Source: Planctomycetota bacterium
GTDB taxonomy: Bacteria; Planctomycetota; UBA1135; GCA-002686595
Length of the DNA: 64,000 bases
Direction of reading: 5' to 3'
Assembly: GCA_022446815.1 (NCBI GenBank)
Contig: JAKVCD010000005.1
Span: 64,522 to 128,521, forward strand
The notes under the pieces are model-generated. The model was not told the origin of the DNA and did no database searches. It saw nothing but the letters and a program-made list of their open reading frames with translations. Both the position numbers and the translations under genes were made by a program. Below, one piece after another: positions 16,375 to 23,231 of the stretch. Every line of letters starts with the position of its first letter. Position 1 is the first letter of the stretch.

Positions 16375-17328
16375 GTGCGCTTTCCCCAAGACGTGACCGC
16401 CGCTGCGGAGCGAATATCTGCTCATATCCGCCGCACGCCAGTTGAGCGCTCCCCGGCTCTCGAGGGCAGCTCTGGGGCCCGCGTCTGGCTGAAGCTCGAG
16501 AACCTCCAAGAGACAGGGTCTTTCAAGCTCCGGGGGGCTTACCACAAGCTGCTCACGCTCACAGAGGAGGAGCGGGGGCGCGGTGTGGTGGCAGCTTCGA
16601 CAGGGAATCACGGCGCTGGGGTCGCAGCGGCGGCTTCTAGCTTGGGTGTGGAGGCCACCATCTACGCGCCGCTGACCGCAGAGCCGGGAAAGCTAGAGGG
16701 GATTCGCCGGCGCGGCGCCTCCGTCAAACAGGTCGGGCAAGACTGCCTAGAGGCGGAGTCGGCGGCGCGTCAGGAGGCGGAGGCGAGCGGGCGCAGCTAT
16801 GTGTCGCCCTATAACGACCCGGACGTAGTCAGCGGACAAGGCACCCTCGGATGGGAACTCCTTGAAGACATCGCGGAGCTCGACGCGGTCTTCATCGCAG
16901 TCGGCGGAGGCGGCCTCATCGGTGGTGTCGGTAGCTACCTCAAGTCCGTTCGACCTGACGTCGAGGTCATCGCTTGCTCCCCTGAGAACTCCTGCGTCAT
17001 GCACCAGTCGCTAGAGGCTGGGGAGCTCTTGGACTTGCCCTCTCTCCCGACGCTCTCGGATGGGACCGCGGGCGGCGTGGAGTCGGGTTCGATCACGTTT
17101 GAGCTCTGCCAGGGCTGCGTGGACAGGTCAGTCACCGTCACAGAGGAGGAGATCGCGAGCGCCATGAAGGCTGTCATCTCAGCACATCACACCTGCATCG
17201 AGGGCGCGGCTGGGGTTGCCGCGGCGGCCTTCCTTCGCGAGCCTGAGCGCTACTCCGGGATGAACGTCGCCGTGGTGCTGTGCGGAGCGAACGCCTCACT
17301 CGAGGTCCTCCGGGAGGTCCTCTCATGA
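16375..17328 (+). CDS. Threonine/serine (or beta-hydroxyaspartate) dehydratase, PLP fold type II
   Basis: A 317-residue enzyme from GTG 16375. NLQETGSFKLRGAYHKL holds the PLP lysine, STGNHGAGVA the substrate loop, and VGGGGLIGGVGSYL the phosphate-binding glycine loop. It lacks the C-terminal ACT regulatory domain of biosynthetic IlvA. The catabolic family includes threonine dehydratase TdcB, threo-3-hydroxyaspartate dehydratase and EutB of ectoine breakdown; sequence alone does not separate them here. It overlaps the ornithine cyclodeaminase-like gene by ATGA, so the two are one operon. Confidence 0.87.
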   Translation: MRFPQDVTAAAERISAHIRRTPVERSPALEGSSGARVWLKLENLQETGSFKLRGAYHKLLTLTEEERGRGVVAASTGNHGAGVAAAASSLGVEATIYAPLTAEPGKLEGIRRRGASVKQVGQDCLEAESAARQEAEASGRSYVSPYNDPDVVSGQGTLGWELLEDIAELDAVFIAVGGGGLIGGVGSYLKSVRPDVEVIACSPENSCVMHQSLEAGELLDLPSLPTLSDGTAGGVESGSITFELCQGCVDRSVTVTEEEIASAMKAVISAHHTCIEGAAGVAAAAFLREPERYSGMNVAVVLCGANASLEVLREVLS

Positions 17329-18272
17329 GCAGCATCGTCACTTGGAGGGAGATAGAGCCGACTCTCCGAGGCATCGACCTCCTTGAGGAGATGTCTCTAG
17401 GCTTCCAGGCCTACTCCTCAGGTCGTTGCGTCGTCCCGCCCGTCGGTGAGCTCCTCCTGGACCAGAGCCGGGGCGAGGTCCACATCAAGTACGGATATGT
17501 CCGTGGCGAGGAGCACTACGTGATCAAGGTCGCCTCAGGCTTCCCAGGGAACCCTGCGCTCGGGCTGCCGGTGGGGGACGGGCTGATGCTCCTGTTCCGC
17601 CAAGACAACGGTGCGCTCGCGCGGGTTCTCTTAGACGAGGGGCACTTGACGGACGAGCGGACCGCCGCCGCTGGGGCGCTCGCATCGAAGATTCTCGCGC
17701 CTCCCGCTGTTGAGGGAGTCGGGATCTTGGGCACCGGAGTGCAAGCGCGCCTCCAGGCGGCGCATCACGCGTGCGTCTTTCCAGAGGCTGAGTTCCTCAT
17801 CTGGGGGAGGAATCTGGAAAAGAGCGTGGCCTGCCAGGCGGAGCTGAGTGAGATGGGCTTGCGGGCCCGGGCTGTGCAAGACGTGGAGTCTCTCTGCAAG
17901 GAGAGCCAGGTGATCGTCACGACCACTGCTGCTAAGGAGAGCGTGCTCGCCTCTGACTGGGTCCAAGCAGGGACACACGTGACGGCCGTAGGCTCAGACA
18001 CGCCTGAGAAGCAGGAGTTAGAGATCGGGCTCCTCACGCGGGCAGACAAGGTCGCCTGCGACAGCCTCGATCAATGCCGGCTACGGGGCGAGGTCTCGCA
18101 GGCGCTCCGCGCAGGAGCCATCGGAGAGGAGGATGTCGTCGAGCTCGGTGCGATCCTGAGCGGCGATGCCGATGGGCGTGGAGGCCCTGAAGAGGTCACG
18201 ATCTGTGACCTAACTGGCGTCGCGGTGCAGGACCTTCGGATCGCTGAGGCGGTCCACAGGGCCTTAGCTTAG
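17325..18272 (+). CDS. Ornithine cyclodeaminase / mu-crystallin family protein
   Basis: A 315-residue NAD(P)-binding protein beginning MSSIVTWREIEPTL at an ATGA overlap. Landmarks are VHIKYGYVRGEEHYVIKVASGFPGN with the substrate lysines, ILGTGVQARLQAAHHACVFP (Rossmann glycine loop), and GTHVTAVGSDTPEKQEL with the catalytic Asp position of the family. Members deaminate ornithine or reduce cyclic/iminosuccinate imines. A dehydratase plus OCD pair occurs in ectoine degradation (EutBC) and in the beta-hydroxyaspartate cycle (BhcB/BhcD). Other genes of those pathways are not present here, so the substrate is open. Confidence 0.87.
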   Translation: MSSIVTWREIEPTLRGIDLLEEMSLGFQAYSSGRCVVPPVGELLLDQSRGEVHIKYGYVRGEEHYVIKVASGFPGNPALGLPVGDGLMLLFRQDNGALARVLLDEGHLTDERTAAAGALASKILAPPAVEGVGILGTGVQARLQAAHHACVFPEAEFLIWGRNLEKSVACQAELSEMGLRARAVQDVESLCKESQVIVTTTAAKESVLASDWVQAGTHVTAVGSDTPEKQELEIGLLTRADKVACDSLDQCRLRGEVSQALRAGAIGEEDVVELGAILSGDADGRGGPEEVTICDLTGVAVQDLRIAEAVHRALA

Positions 18273-19282
18273 GCCTCTGTGGTTGACGTGAGCCCGAGGG
18301 CCTCCCTCGCGGCGCGCTCGCCCTCCGCGATCAGCTCGGGTGTGCGATGGAAGTCGAACATCCCGACACCCTGCATGCGAGGGACGATCATGAGGTCCGG
18401 TGGCGTGAGCGCGCGCTGGCAGGCAGCGAGCTGATGCATCATGTTGATCGCGACGTCAGTGAGGGAGTCGACCATGCCCGGGGGACGAGGTGGATCCTCC
18501 GTTTGCTCAGGCATGATGCGCTCCCGAACGCGCTGCACCTCCATAGCGATCCGCTCGCTCGCTGCCGTGCCCCGAGAGCGCACGCTCTCTGCGAACTCAT
18601 GCAGCGCGGGGTGGAGGTTCTCTGCCGCGAGGATGCGGTCGAGCGTACCTGGGGAGGCCTCGACCTCTGCGGCCTCTGACTGAGCAGCCTGGCCCTCAGG
18701 GGGACCGTGGCTCTGGTCGTTCACATCGACGGCGATCACAGGCAGCTCACCGAGCGCTGCTGCAGCTGCGAAGGGGACAGGGCTGCAGACGCCACCGTCG
18801 ATGAGCCAGCGACCGTCGTGATGAACTGGTGTGAAGACTCCCGGGATAGAGCCAGATGTTCGGATAGCGTGTACGAGGTCTCCGTCACGGAGCCAGACCT
18901 CTTCGCCGCCCTTTAAGGTCGCCGCGACCGCGATATAGGGGAGCTCGCAGTCCTCGATGCGCGCCTCTCCTAGGATCTCACGCAACAGCTCTGTGATCTT
19001 CGTTCCAGCGAAGAGTCCTGAACGAGGCACGACAGGGTCGAGGAGAGAGAGCACCCCCTTGCGGGTCAAGCTCCTCATCTGTTCCTCATATTGAGAGAGC
19101 TTCCCTGCAGCGAGGACTCCACCCACTGCTGATCCAATGCTCGTCCCTGCGACGCCAGCTACCTCAATGCCCTGCTCTTCGAGGACATGGCAGACGCCGA
19201 TGTGGGCCATCCCCCGAGCCGCTCCCCCGCCGAGGGCGAGGAGGACTCGGTCGCCGCGCCTGAACGGCGCGCCCTGGGTCAA
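18269..19282 (-). CDS. Patatin-like phospholipase
   Basis: A 337-residue serine hydrolase from TTG 19282. LALGGGAARGMAHIG is the oxyanion-hole loop, AGTSIGSAVGG the GxSxG nucleophile, and LIDGGVCSPVPF the catalytic Asp (DGG). The body covers RssA/YlbK-type patatins, and an acidic, Pro-rich helix-rich tail follows. The frame is open to 19417 inside cyaY, but TTG 19282 overlaps the cyaY stop as TTGA and is preceded by GAGGTAAGG, a good ribosome site for coupled translation. No signal peptide. It overlaps the convergent OCD gene by 4 nt. Confidence 0.85.
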   Translation of the reverse strand: MTQGAPFRRGDRVLLALGGGAARGMAHIGVCHVLEEQGIEVAGVAGTSIGSAVGGVLAAGKLSQYEEQMRSLTRKGVLSLLDPVVPRSGLFAGTKITELLREILGEARIEDCELPYIAVAATLKGGEEVWLRDGDLVHAIRTSGSIPGVFTPVHHDGRWLIDGGVCSPVPFAAAAALGELPVIAVDVNDQSHGPPEGQAAQSEAAEVEASPGTLDRILAAENLHPALHEFAESVRSRGTAASERIAMEVQRVRERIMPEQTEDPPRPPGMVDSLTDVAINMMHQLAACQRALTPPDLMIVPRMQGVGMFDFHRTPELIAEGERAAREALGLTSTTEA

Positions 19283-19593
19283 AGCCTTACCTCGCGCCCG
19301 ATCTTCTCCGAGATCGAGCTCGAGACGCTCTCTGTGAGCGCGTGCCCGTCCCGGTCGCAGACCCAAGCGCTCCCATCCCAGTTGTAATGCCACGCGCGCG
19401 CTCCAGCAGCGAACCACATCTGTGATGCAGCGGTCTGACGGTTCAGCACGTAGCGGGTGCCGTCAGCGAACTCGATGGTGAGCACGCCGTCTGTGCAGGA
19501 GAAGTCGACTTCGTCAGGGTCGAAGTCTTCGAGTGCGGCGGCGAAATGCTCGAGGCAGGCGTCAGCTAGTTGAAGAAATTCCTGTTGGTCCAT
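19279..19593 (-). CDS. cyaY: Frataxin-like iron donor protein CyaY
   Basis: A 104-residue protein, the usual CyaY length. It has an acidic first helix (FAAALEDFDPDEVDFSC) for iron binding, then VLTIEFADGTRYVLNRQTAASQMWFAA and WHYNWDGSAWVCD, the sheet of the frataxin fold with its invariant NRQ and W. It regulates or feeds Fe-S cluster assembly on IscS. It lies between nth (an Fe-S-type glycosylase family) and the patatin gene, all on the minus strand. A TAGACT hexamer precedes the ATG by 8 nt. Confidence 0.9.
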   Translation of the reverse strand: MDQQEFLQLADACLEHFAAALEDFDPDEVDFSCTDGVLTIEFADGTRYVLNRQTAASQMWFAAGARAWHYNWDGSAWVCDRDGHALTESVSSSISEKIGREVRL

Positions 19594-19601
19594 TGGTGAT
19601 C

Positions 19602-19607
19602 AGTCTA
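19602..19607 (-). promoter_or_regulatory. -10-like hexamer TAGACT placed before cyaY
   Basis: On the minus strand TAGACT starts 3 nt after the nth stop codon and is followed by 8 nt and the cyaY ATG. It could give a nearly leaderless internal transcript, but nth read-through is also possible. Confidence 0.25.
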
Positions 19608-19609
19608 CA

Positions 19610-20269
19610 TCAGCGGCGCGCCTCTTCGGCGATGCGCTTGGCCGTCGCTGCCCAGCTACAGATGGGACAGGCCTTGAGGTCGTGCCCTCGAGCGGGGCAG
19701 TGCTCCCTCCCAAAATAGATGATCTGAAGGTGCAGCTTGATCCATGTTTCCCGTGGGAAGACGCGCTTAAGGTCCCTCTCCGTATGCTCGACGCTCTTGC
19801 CCTTCGACAGTCCCCAACGGGCAGCGAGGCGGTGAATGTGAGTGTCTACAGGGAAGGCTGGGACGCCGAAGGCTTGGATCATGACCACACTCGCGGTCTT
19901 GTGACCGACGCCGGGCAAGGCCTCGAGGGCGTCGATGTCTTCAGGGACTACGCCGTCGTGTCGCTCGACGAGGAGCTCTGAAAGGCGGCGGATGTTCTTG
20001 GCCTTGGTGGGGGCGAGGCCGACGGTCCGGATCTCTTTCAGGATGTCCTCGACAGAGACCTGCGCCATCTCGCGCGGGGTGCTCGCCAAGGCGAAGAGCC
20101 CCGGCGTGACCATGTTCACGCGCTCGTCTGTGGTCTGCGCAGAGAGCAGCACTGCGACGAGTAAGGTGAAGGGGTCGTCGTGATCGAGCGGCACCGGGGG
20201 GTCAGGGTAGAGCTCGTTCAACTGCTCTAGGATTCGCTCCGCCTTCTCAGCCCGCTTCATGTTGGGCAT
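19610..20269 (-). CDS. nth: Endonuclease III
   Basis: A 219-residue DNA glycosylase/AP lyase. The helix-hairpin-helix is LEALPGVGHKTASVV with the catalytic Lys, followed by FPVDTHIHRLAARWG with the catalytic Asp. It should excise oxidised pyrimidines. The C-terminal iron-sulfur region reads EHCPARGHDLKACPICSW, giving Cys-x9-Cys-x2-Cys and no fourth Cys, unlike the classical Cys-x6-Cys-x2-Cys-x5-Cys. Cluster binding is therefore doubtful. ATG 20269 (MPNMKRAEKAER) is chosen; ATG 20260 is the alternative. The frame extends upstream over the divergent gene. Confidence 0.9.
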   Translation of the reverse strand: MPNMKRAEKAERILEQLNELYPDPPVPLDHDDPFTLLVAVLLSAQTTDERVNMVTPGLFALASTPREMAQVSVEDILKEIRTVGLAPTKAKNIRRLSELLVERHDGVVPEDIDALEALPGVGHKTASVVMIQAFGVPAFPVDTHIHRLAARWGLSKGKSVEHTERDLKRVFPRETWIKLHLQIIYFGREHCPARGHDLKACPICSWAATAKRIAEEARR

Positions 20270-20303
20270 GGTACCTAGGCCGTGCGGAGAGCAGAATGTC
20301 ATC

Positions 20304-20711
20304 GTGGAAGAGAGAGCACTGATTGAAGACTTCTTGAGCGGAGAGGTGTACGTCGTCGCTGGCGCATCGACGGACCGCAGCAAGTACGGGAACAAGGTCC
20401 TGCGCTGCTATCAGCAGGCCGGCCGTCGCGTGATCCCTCTCAACCCGCGCGCCTCGGAGGTGGAGGGGCTCCCCTGCATTGCAGAGCTTTCGGAGCTCGA
20501 AATCGAGGTCCACGGGCTCTCCATTATCACCCCTCCAGGGGTGACCGAAGGGGTCATTGAGGCTGCTGCTAGGCAGGGGATCGAGCGAGTCTGGGTGCAG
20601 CCTGGGGCCGAATATCAGGGAATGGAGGAGCGCTGTGCTGAGCTAGGGCTCTCATGCATCTCTGGAGGAGCGTGCCTGCTCGTGGTCTTGGGGTTCTCGG
20701 AGAAATTGTAA
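20304..20711 (+). CDS. CoA-binding domain protein (YccU-like)
   Basis: A 135-residue single Rossmann domain from GTG 20304 (VEERALIEDFLSGEVY). VVAGASTDRSKYGNKVLRCYQQAGRRVIPLNPRA is the nucleotide-binding core and VWVQPGAEYQGM the conserved C-terminal loop of YccU-type proteins, which bind CoA; their physiological role is unclear. An ATG at 20259 is in frame but lies over the divergent nth start. The usual family length (about 135-140) supports 20304. Confidence 0.82.
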   Translation: MEERALIEDFLSGEVYVVAGASTDRSKYGNKVLRCYQQAGRRVIPLNPRASEVEGLPCIAELSELEIEVHGLSIITPPGVTEGVIEAAARQGIERVWVQPGAEYQGMEERCAELGLSCISGGACLLVVLGFSEKL

Positions 20712-20759
20712 AGGCCTCCTTACAGGCGACTAGGACCGCGTTTTTTTCTGCTCGTGATA

Positions 20760-20793
20760 GGCTTTGAGTCCCCCTTGAGGTCGACTCCAAGCC
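20760..20793 (+). promoter_or_regulatory. 11-bp stem-loop in the leader of the CotH gene
   Basis: GGCTTTGAGTC (20760-20770) can pair with GACTCCAAGCC (20783-20793) with one mismatch and a 12-nt loop. It lies 31 nt before the CotH start and 49 nt after the CoA-binding gene, and a run of seven T (20741-20747) precedes it. It may be a leader element or an atypical terminator. Confidence 0.3.
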
Positions 20794-20823
20794 TCCTCAG
20801 GGCTCAATCAGAGCAGAAGAATC

Positions 20824-23226
20824 ATGCGCCTCACCACCTTAGCTGCCCTCGCACTCCTCTCACCGTCGGCTCTCTCGCAGGATCCCGTTATCTCGGAGTT
20901 CTTAACGAGTAACGACAACGGAATCGTCGACTTCGAAGGTGACTCCTCTGACTGGATCGAGATCCATAACCCAGGGAACAGCGTGATCGACCTGGGCGGC
21001 TGGCACCTCACCGATGACCCCGCTGCTAGGACCAAGTGGACCTTCCCTGGGACGACCTTCATCGCGCCAGGTGGTTTCCTCATCGTCTTCGCCTCCTCCA
21101 AAGACCTCACGAACCCCGCCGAAGAGCTTCATACGAACTTCAAGCTGGCATCCTCCGGCGAGTTCTTAGGGCTCTACGATCCGACCGCGAGCTTCGCGTC
21201 AACCTCCTTCGACAGGGCATACCCGGAGCAATTCGAGGACGTCTCCTATGGCTTTGAGTTCACCCCGAATATCACCAGTAACGAGTACTACTTTTTCACG
21301 CCTACGCCTGGGTCGCAGAACGTCTCCCCGGGCCCGCTCCTGAACGACGTAAGCCACTTCCCCGAGCTGCCGAGCGATAACGATGACGTGGTCGTCACGG
21401 TGCGCCTCGTTGGCTCCCTAGGCGCAACGGGCTTCGTACAGCTCGACTATAGGGTGATGTACAACGGCGCCCTGAGCCTGCAGATGCTCGATGACGGCGT
21501 CGCTCCGGACGCTGTAGCAGGAGACAACATCTACACGGCCGCGATCCCTGCTTCGGCCAGCGCGCCAGGTGAGATGCTGCGTTGGTCGTTAACCGCACTT
21601 GATGCGAACTGGAACGGCACCCGAGAGCCGCCCTTCATCGACCCAGAGCGAGACCCGGAATACTTCGGGACTATCGTGGAAGACCCCTCGATCGCGACAT
21701 CGTTACGCACCTATCACTGGTACGTGCAGAACACCGCGGCGGCGAACTCCACAGCTGGCACGCGCGCTTCCCTCTGGTTCGAGGGGCGCTTTTACGACAA
21801 CGTCCGCTGCAACGCCCGCGGAGGGAGCTCACAGACTTACCCGAAGAAGAGCTACAAGTTCGACTTCAACCCTGGCGATCGCTTCTTCCTCGAGGAGAGC
21901 GAGCGCAAGGTCGATGAGTTCAACCTGAACACGACCTGGGGGGACAAGTCTTTCATCAGGCAGGAGCTCTGCTATGAGCTTTACGCGGCTTGCGGTGCCA
22001 AGGGTGGCCTCTCCCACATGGCTCGTCTCCACCAGAACGGTGAGTTCTTCAGCGTCTGCGCCTTCATCGAAGAGCCCGACGAGGACTACCTAGCCCGTCT
22101 GGATCTCGACCAAGACGGCGCCCTGTACAAGATGTACAACGCCGCCACGAGCGGCAGCTCGAGCGTAGAGAAGATCACCCGTGTGGATGAGGACACCTCT
22201 GACTTGGAGAGCTTCATCAACGGGATCCAGCTCACGAACTCAAACCGCCGCAGGAATGTCTTCGATACGGTCGACATCCCGGCGGTGATCAGCTACCTCG
22301 CCGCGACCGCGATCATGTTCGACAACGATCACGTCGCGAAGAACTACTACCTGTACAGGGACACGGATGGGGACGGCGAGTGGCGTTTCTTACCTTGGGA
22401 TAAAGACCTCACGTTGGGGCGCAACTACACGGTCGGTGGTGGTGTGTTGAACGACTCGATGTTCGCGGTACAGGACCCGCTCTGCCATCCGCTCTTCGGC
22501 GACCGCTTCCGTCCGAAGAATGACGGGCCTTGGAACAGGCTGATTGATGCCATGTACAGCGAGCCTGACATCGTCGAGATGTATGGCCGCCGCCTGCGTA
22601 CGCTCATGGATCAACTCTTACAGCCGCCGGGGACTCCGGTGAGTGAGCGAGTCCTAGAGAGCTATCTCGACCAAAAGGTGGCACAGCTCAGCGGTGACAT
22701 CGCCCTCGACGTCGCGCGCTGGGGGATCCCGTCTTGGGGTACGAGCTACAACTTCACGGACAGCATCGCGCGCATCAAATCACAGTACCTGACCCCCCGT
22801 CGCACACACTTCTACGTGACCCATAACGTCTCGAATGGCGGGATCATTCCTGATGCCGCGATCCCTGCGCGGGTGAAGATTCGGTACATCGAGGGGAGCC
22901 CTGCGTCTGGCATCCAGGATGAAGAGTTCATCGTCCTGCACAACCCTAACCCCTTCGCTGTTGACCTCTCTGGATGGACTCTAAGCGGTGGTATCGAGTT
23001 CACCTTTGACCCGGGGACAGTCATCGTCTCGGACGGGACGCTCTACGTCTCACCAAACCTTGCGACCTTCAGGGCACGCCCGACGGGTCCCTCGGGTGGT
23101 CAGGAGCTCTTCGTTGTTGGACCTTATGACATGCACGTGGGCATCGGCGAAGAGGTGATCCTCTCTAACCCGACTGGGAGAGTTGTACATCGTCGAAGCT
23201 TCGGTCCCTTCAGCTCAGGAAACTAA
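20824..23226 (+). CDS. Secreted CotH-kinase-domain protein with lamin-tail domains
   Basis: An 800-residue protein with signal peptide MRLTTLAALALLSPSALSQ. Residues ~20-150 form a lamin-tail domain (VISEFLTSND, DWIEIHNPG, DLGGWHLTDD). A CotH kinase domain follows: KKSYKFDFN and FIRQELCYELY near residues 340-390, then DNDHVAKNYYLYRDTDGDGEWRFLPWDKDLTLGRNY. A second lamin-tail domain closes the protein (FIVLHNPNPFAVDLSGWTLSGG). CotH proteins are atypical protein kinases; this one would act at the surface or outside. The GH13 gene follows after 5 nt. Confidence 0.88.
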   Translation: MRLTTLAALALLSPSALSQDPVISEFLTSNDNGIVDFEGDSSDWIEIHNPGNSVIDLGGWHLTDDPAARTKWTFPGTTFIAPGGFLIVFASSKDLTNPAEELHTNFKLASSGEFLGLYDPTASFASTSFDRAYPEQFEDVSYGFEFTPNITSNEYYFFTPTPGSQNVSPGPLLNDVSHFPELPSDNDDVVVTVRLVGSLGATGFVQLDYRVMYNGALSLQMLDDGVAPDAVAGDNIYTAAIPASASAPGEMLRWSLTALDANWNGTREPPFIDPERDPEYFGTIVEDPSIATSLRTYHWYVQNTAAANSTAGTRASLWFEGRFYDNVRCNARGGSSQTYPKKSYKFDFNPGDRFFLEESERKVDEFNLNTTWGDKSFIRQELCYELYAACGAKGGLSHMARLHQNGEFFSVCAFIEEPDEDYLARLDLDQDGALYKMYNAATSGSSSVEKITRVDEDTSDLESFINGIQLTNSNRRRNVFDTVDIPAVISYLAATAIMFDNDHVAKNYYLYRDTDGDGEWRFLPWDKDLTLGRNYTVGGGVLNDSMFAVQDPLCHPLFGDRFRPKNDGPWNRLIDAMYSEPDIVEMYGRRLRTLMDQLLQPPGTPVSERVLESYLDQKVAQLSGDIALDVARWGIPSWGTSYNFTDSIARIKSQYLTPRRTHFYVTHNVSNGGIIPDAAIPARVKIRYIEGSPASGIQDEEFIVLHNPNPFAVDLSGWTLSGGIEFTFDPGTVIVSDGTLYVSPNLATFRARPTGPSGGQELFVVGPYDMHVGIGEEVILSNPTGRVVHRRSFGPFSSGN

Positions 23227-23231
23227 CAGCC

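Noticed and set aside
16375-18272. Calling the pair ectoine-degrading eutBC
   Set aside because: No ectoine hydrolase, deacetylase or transporter gene is adjacent; dehydratase and OCD families are broader than EutBC.
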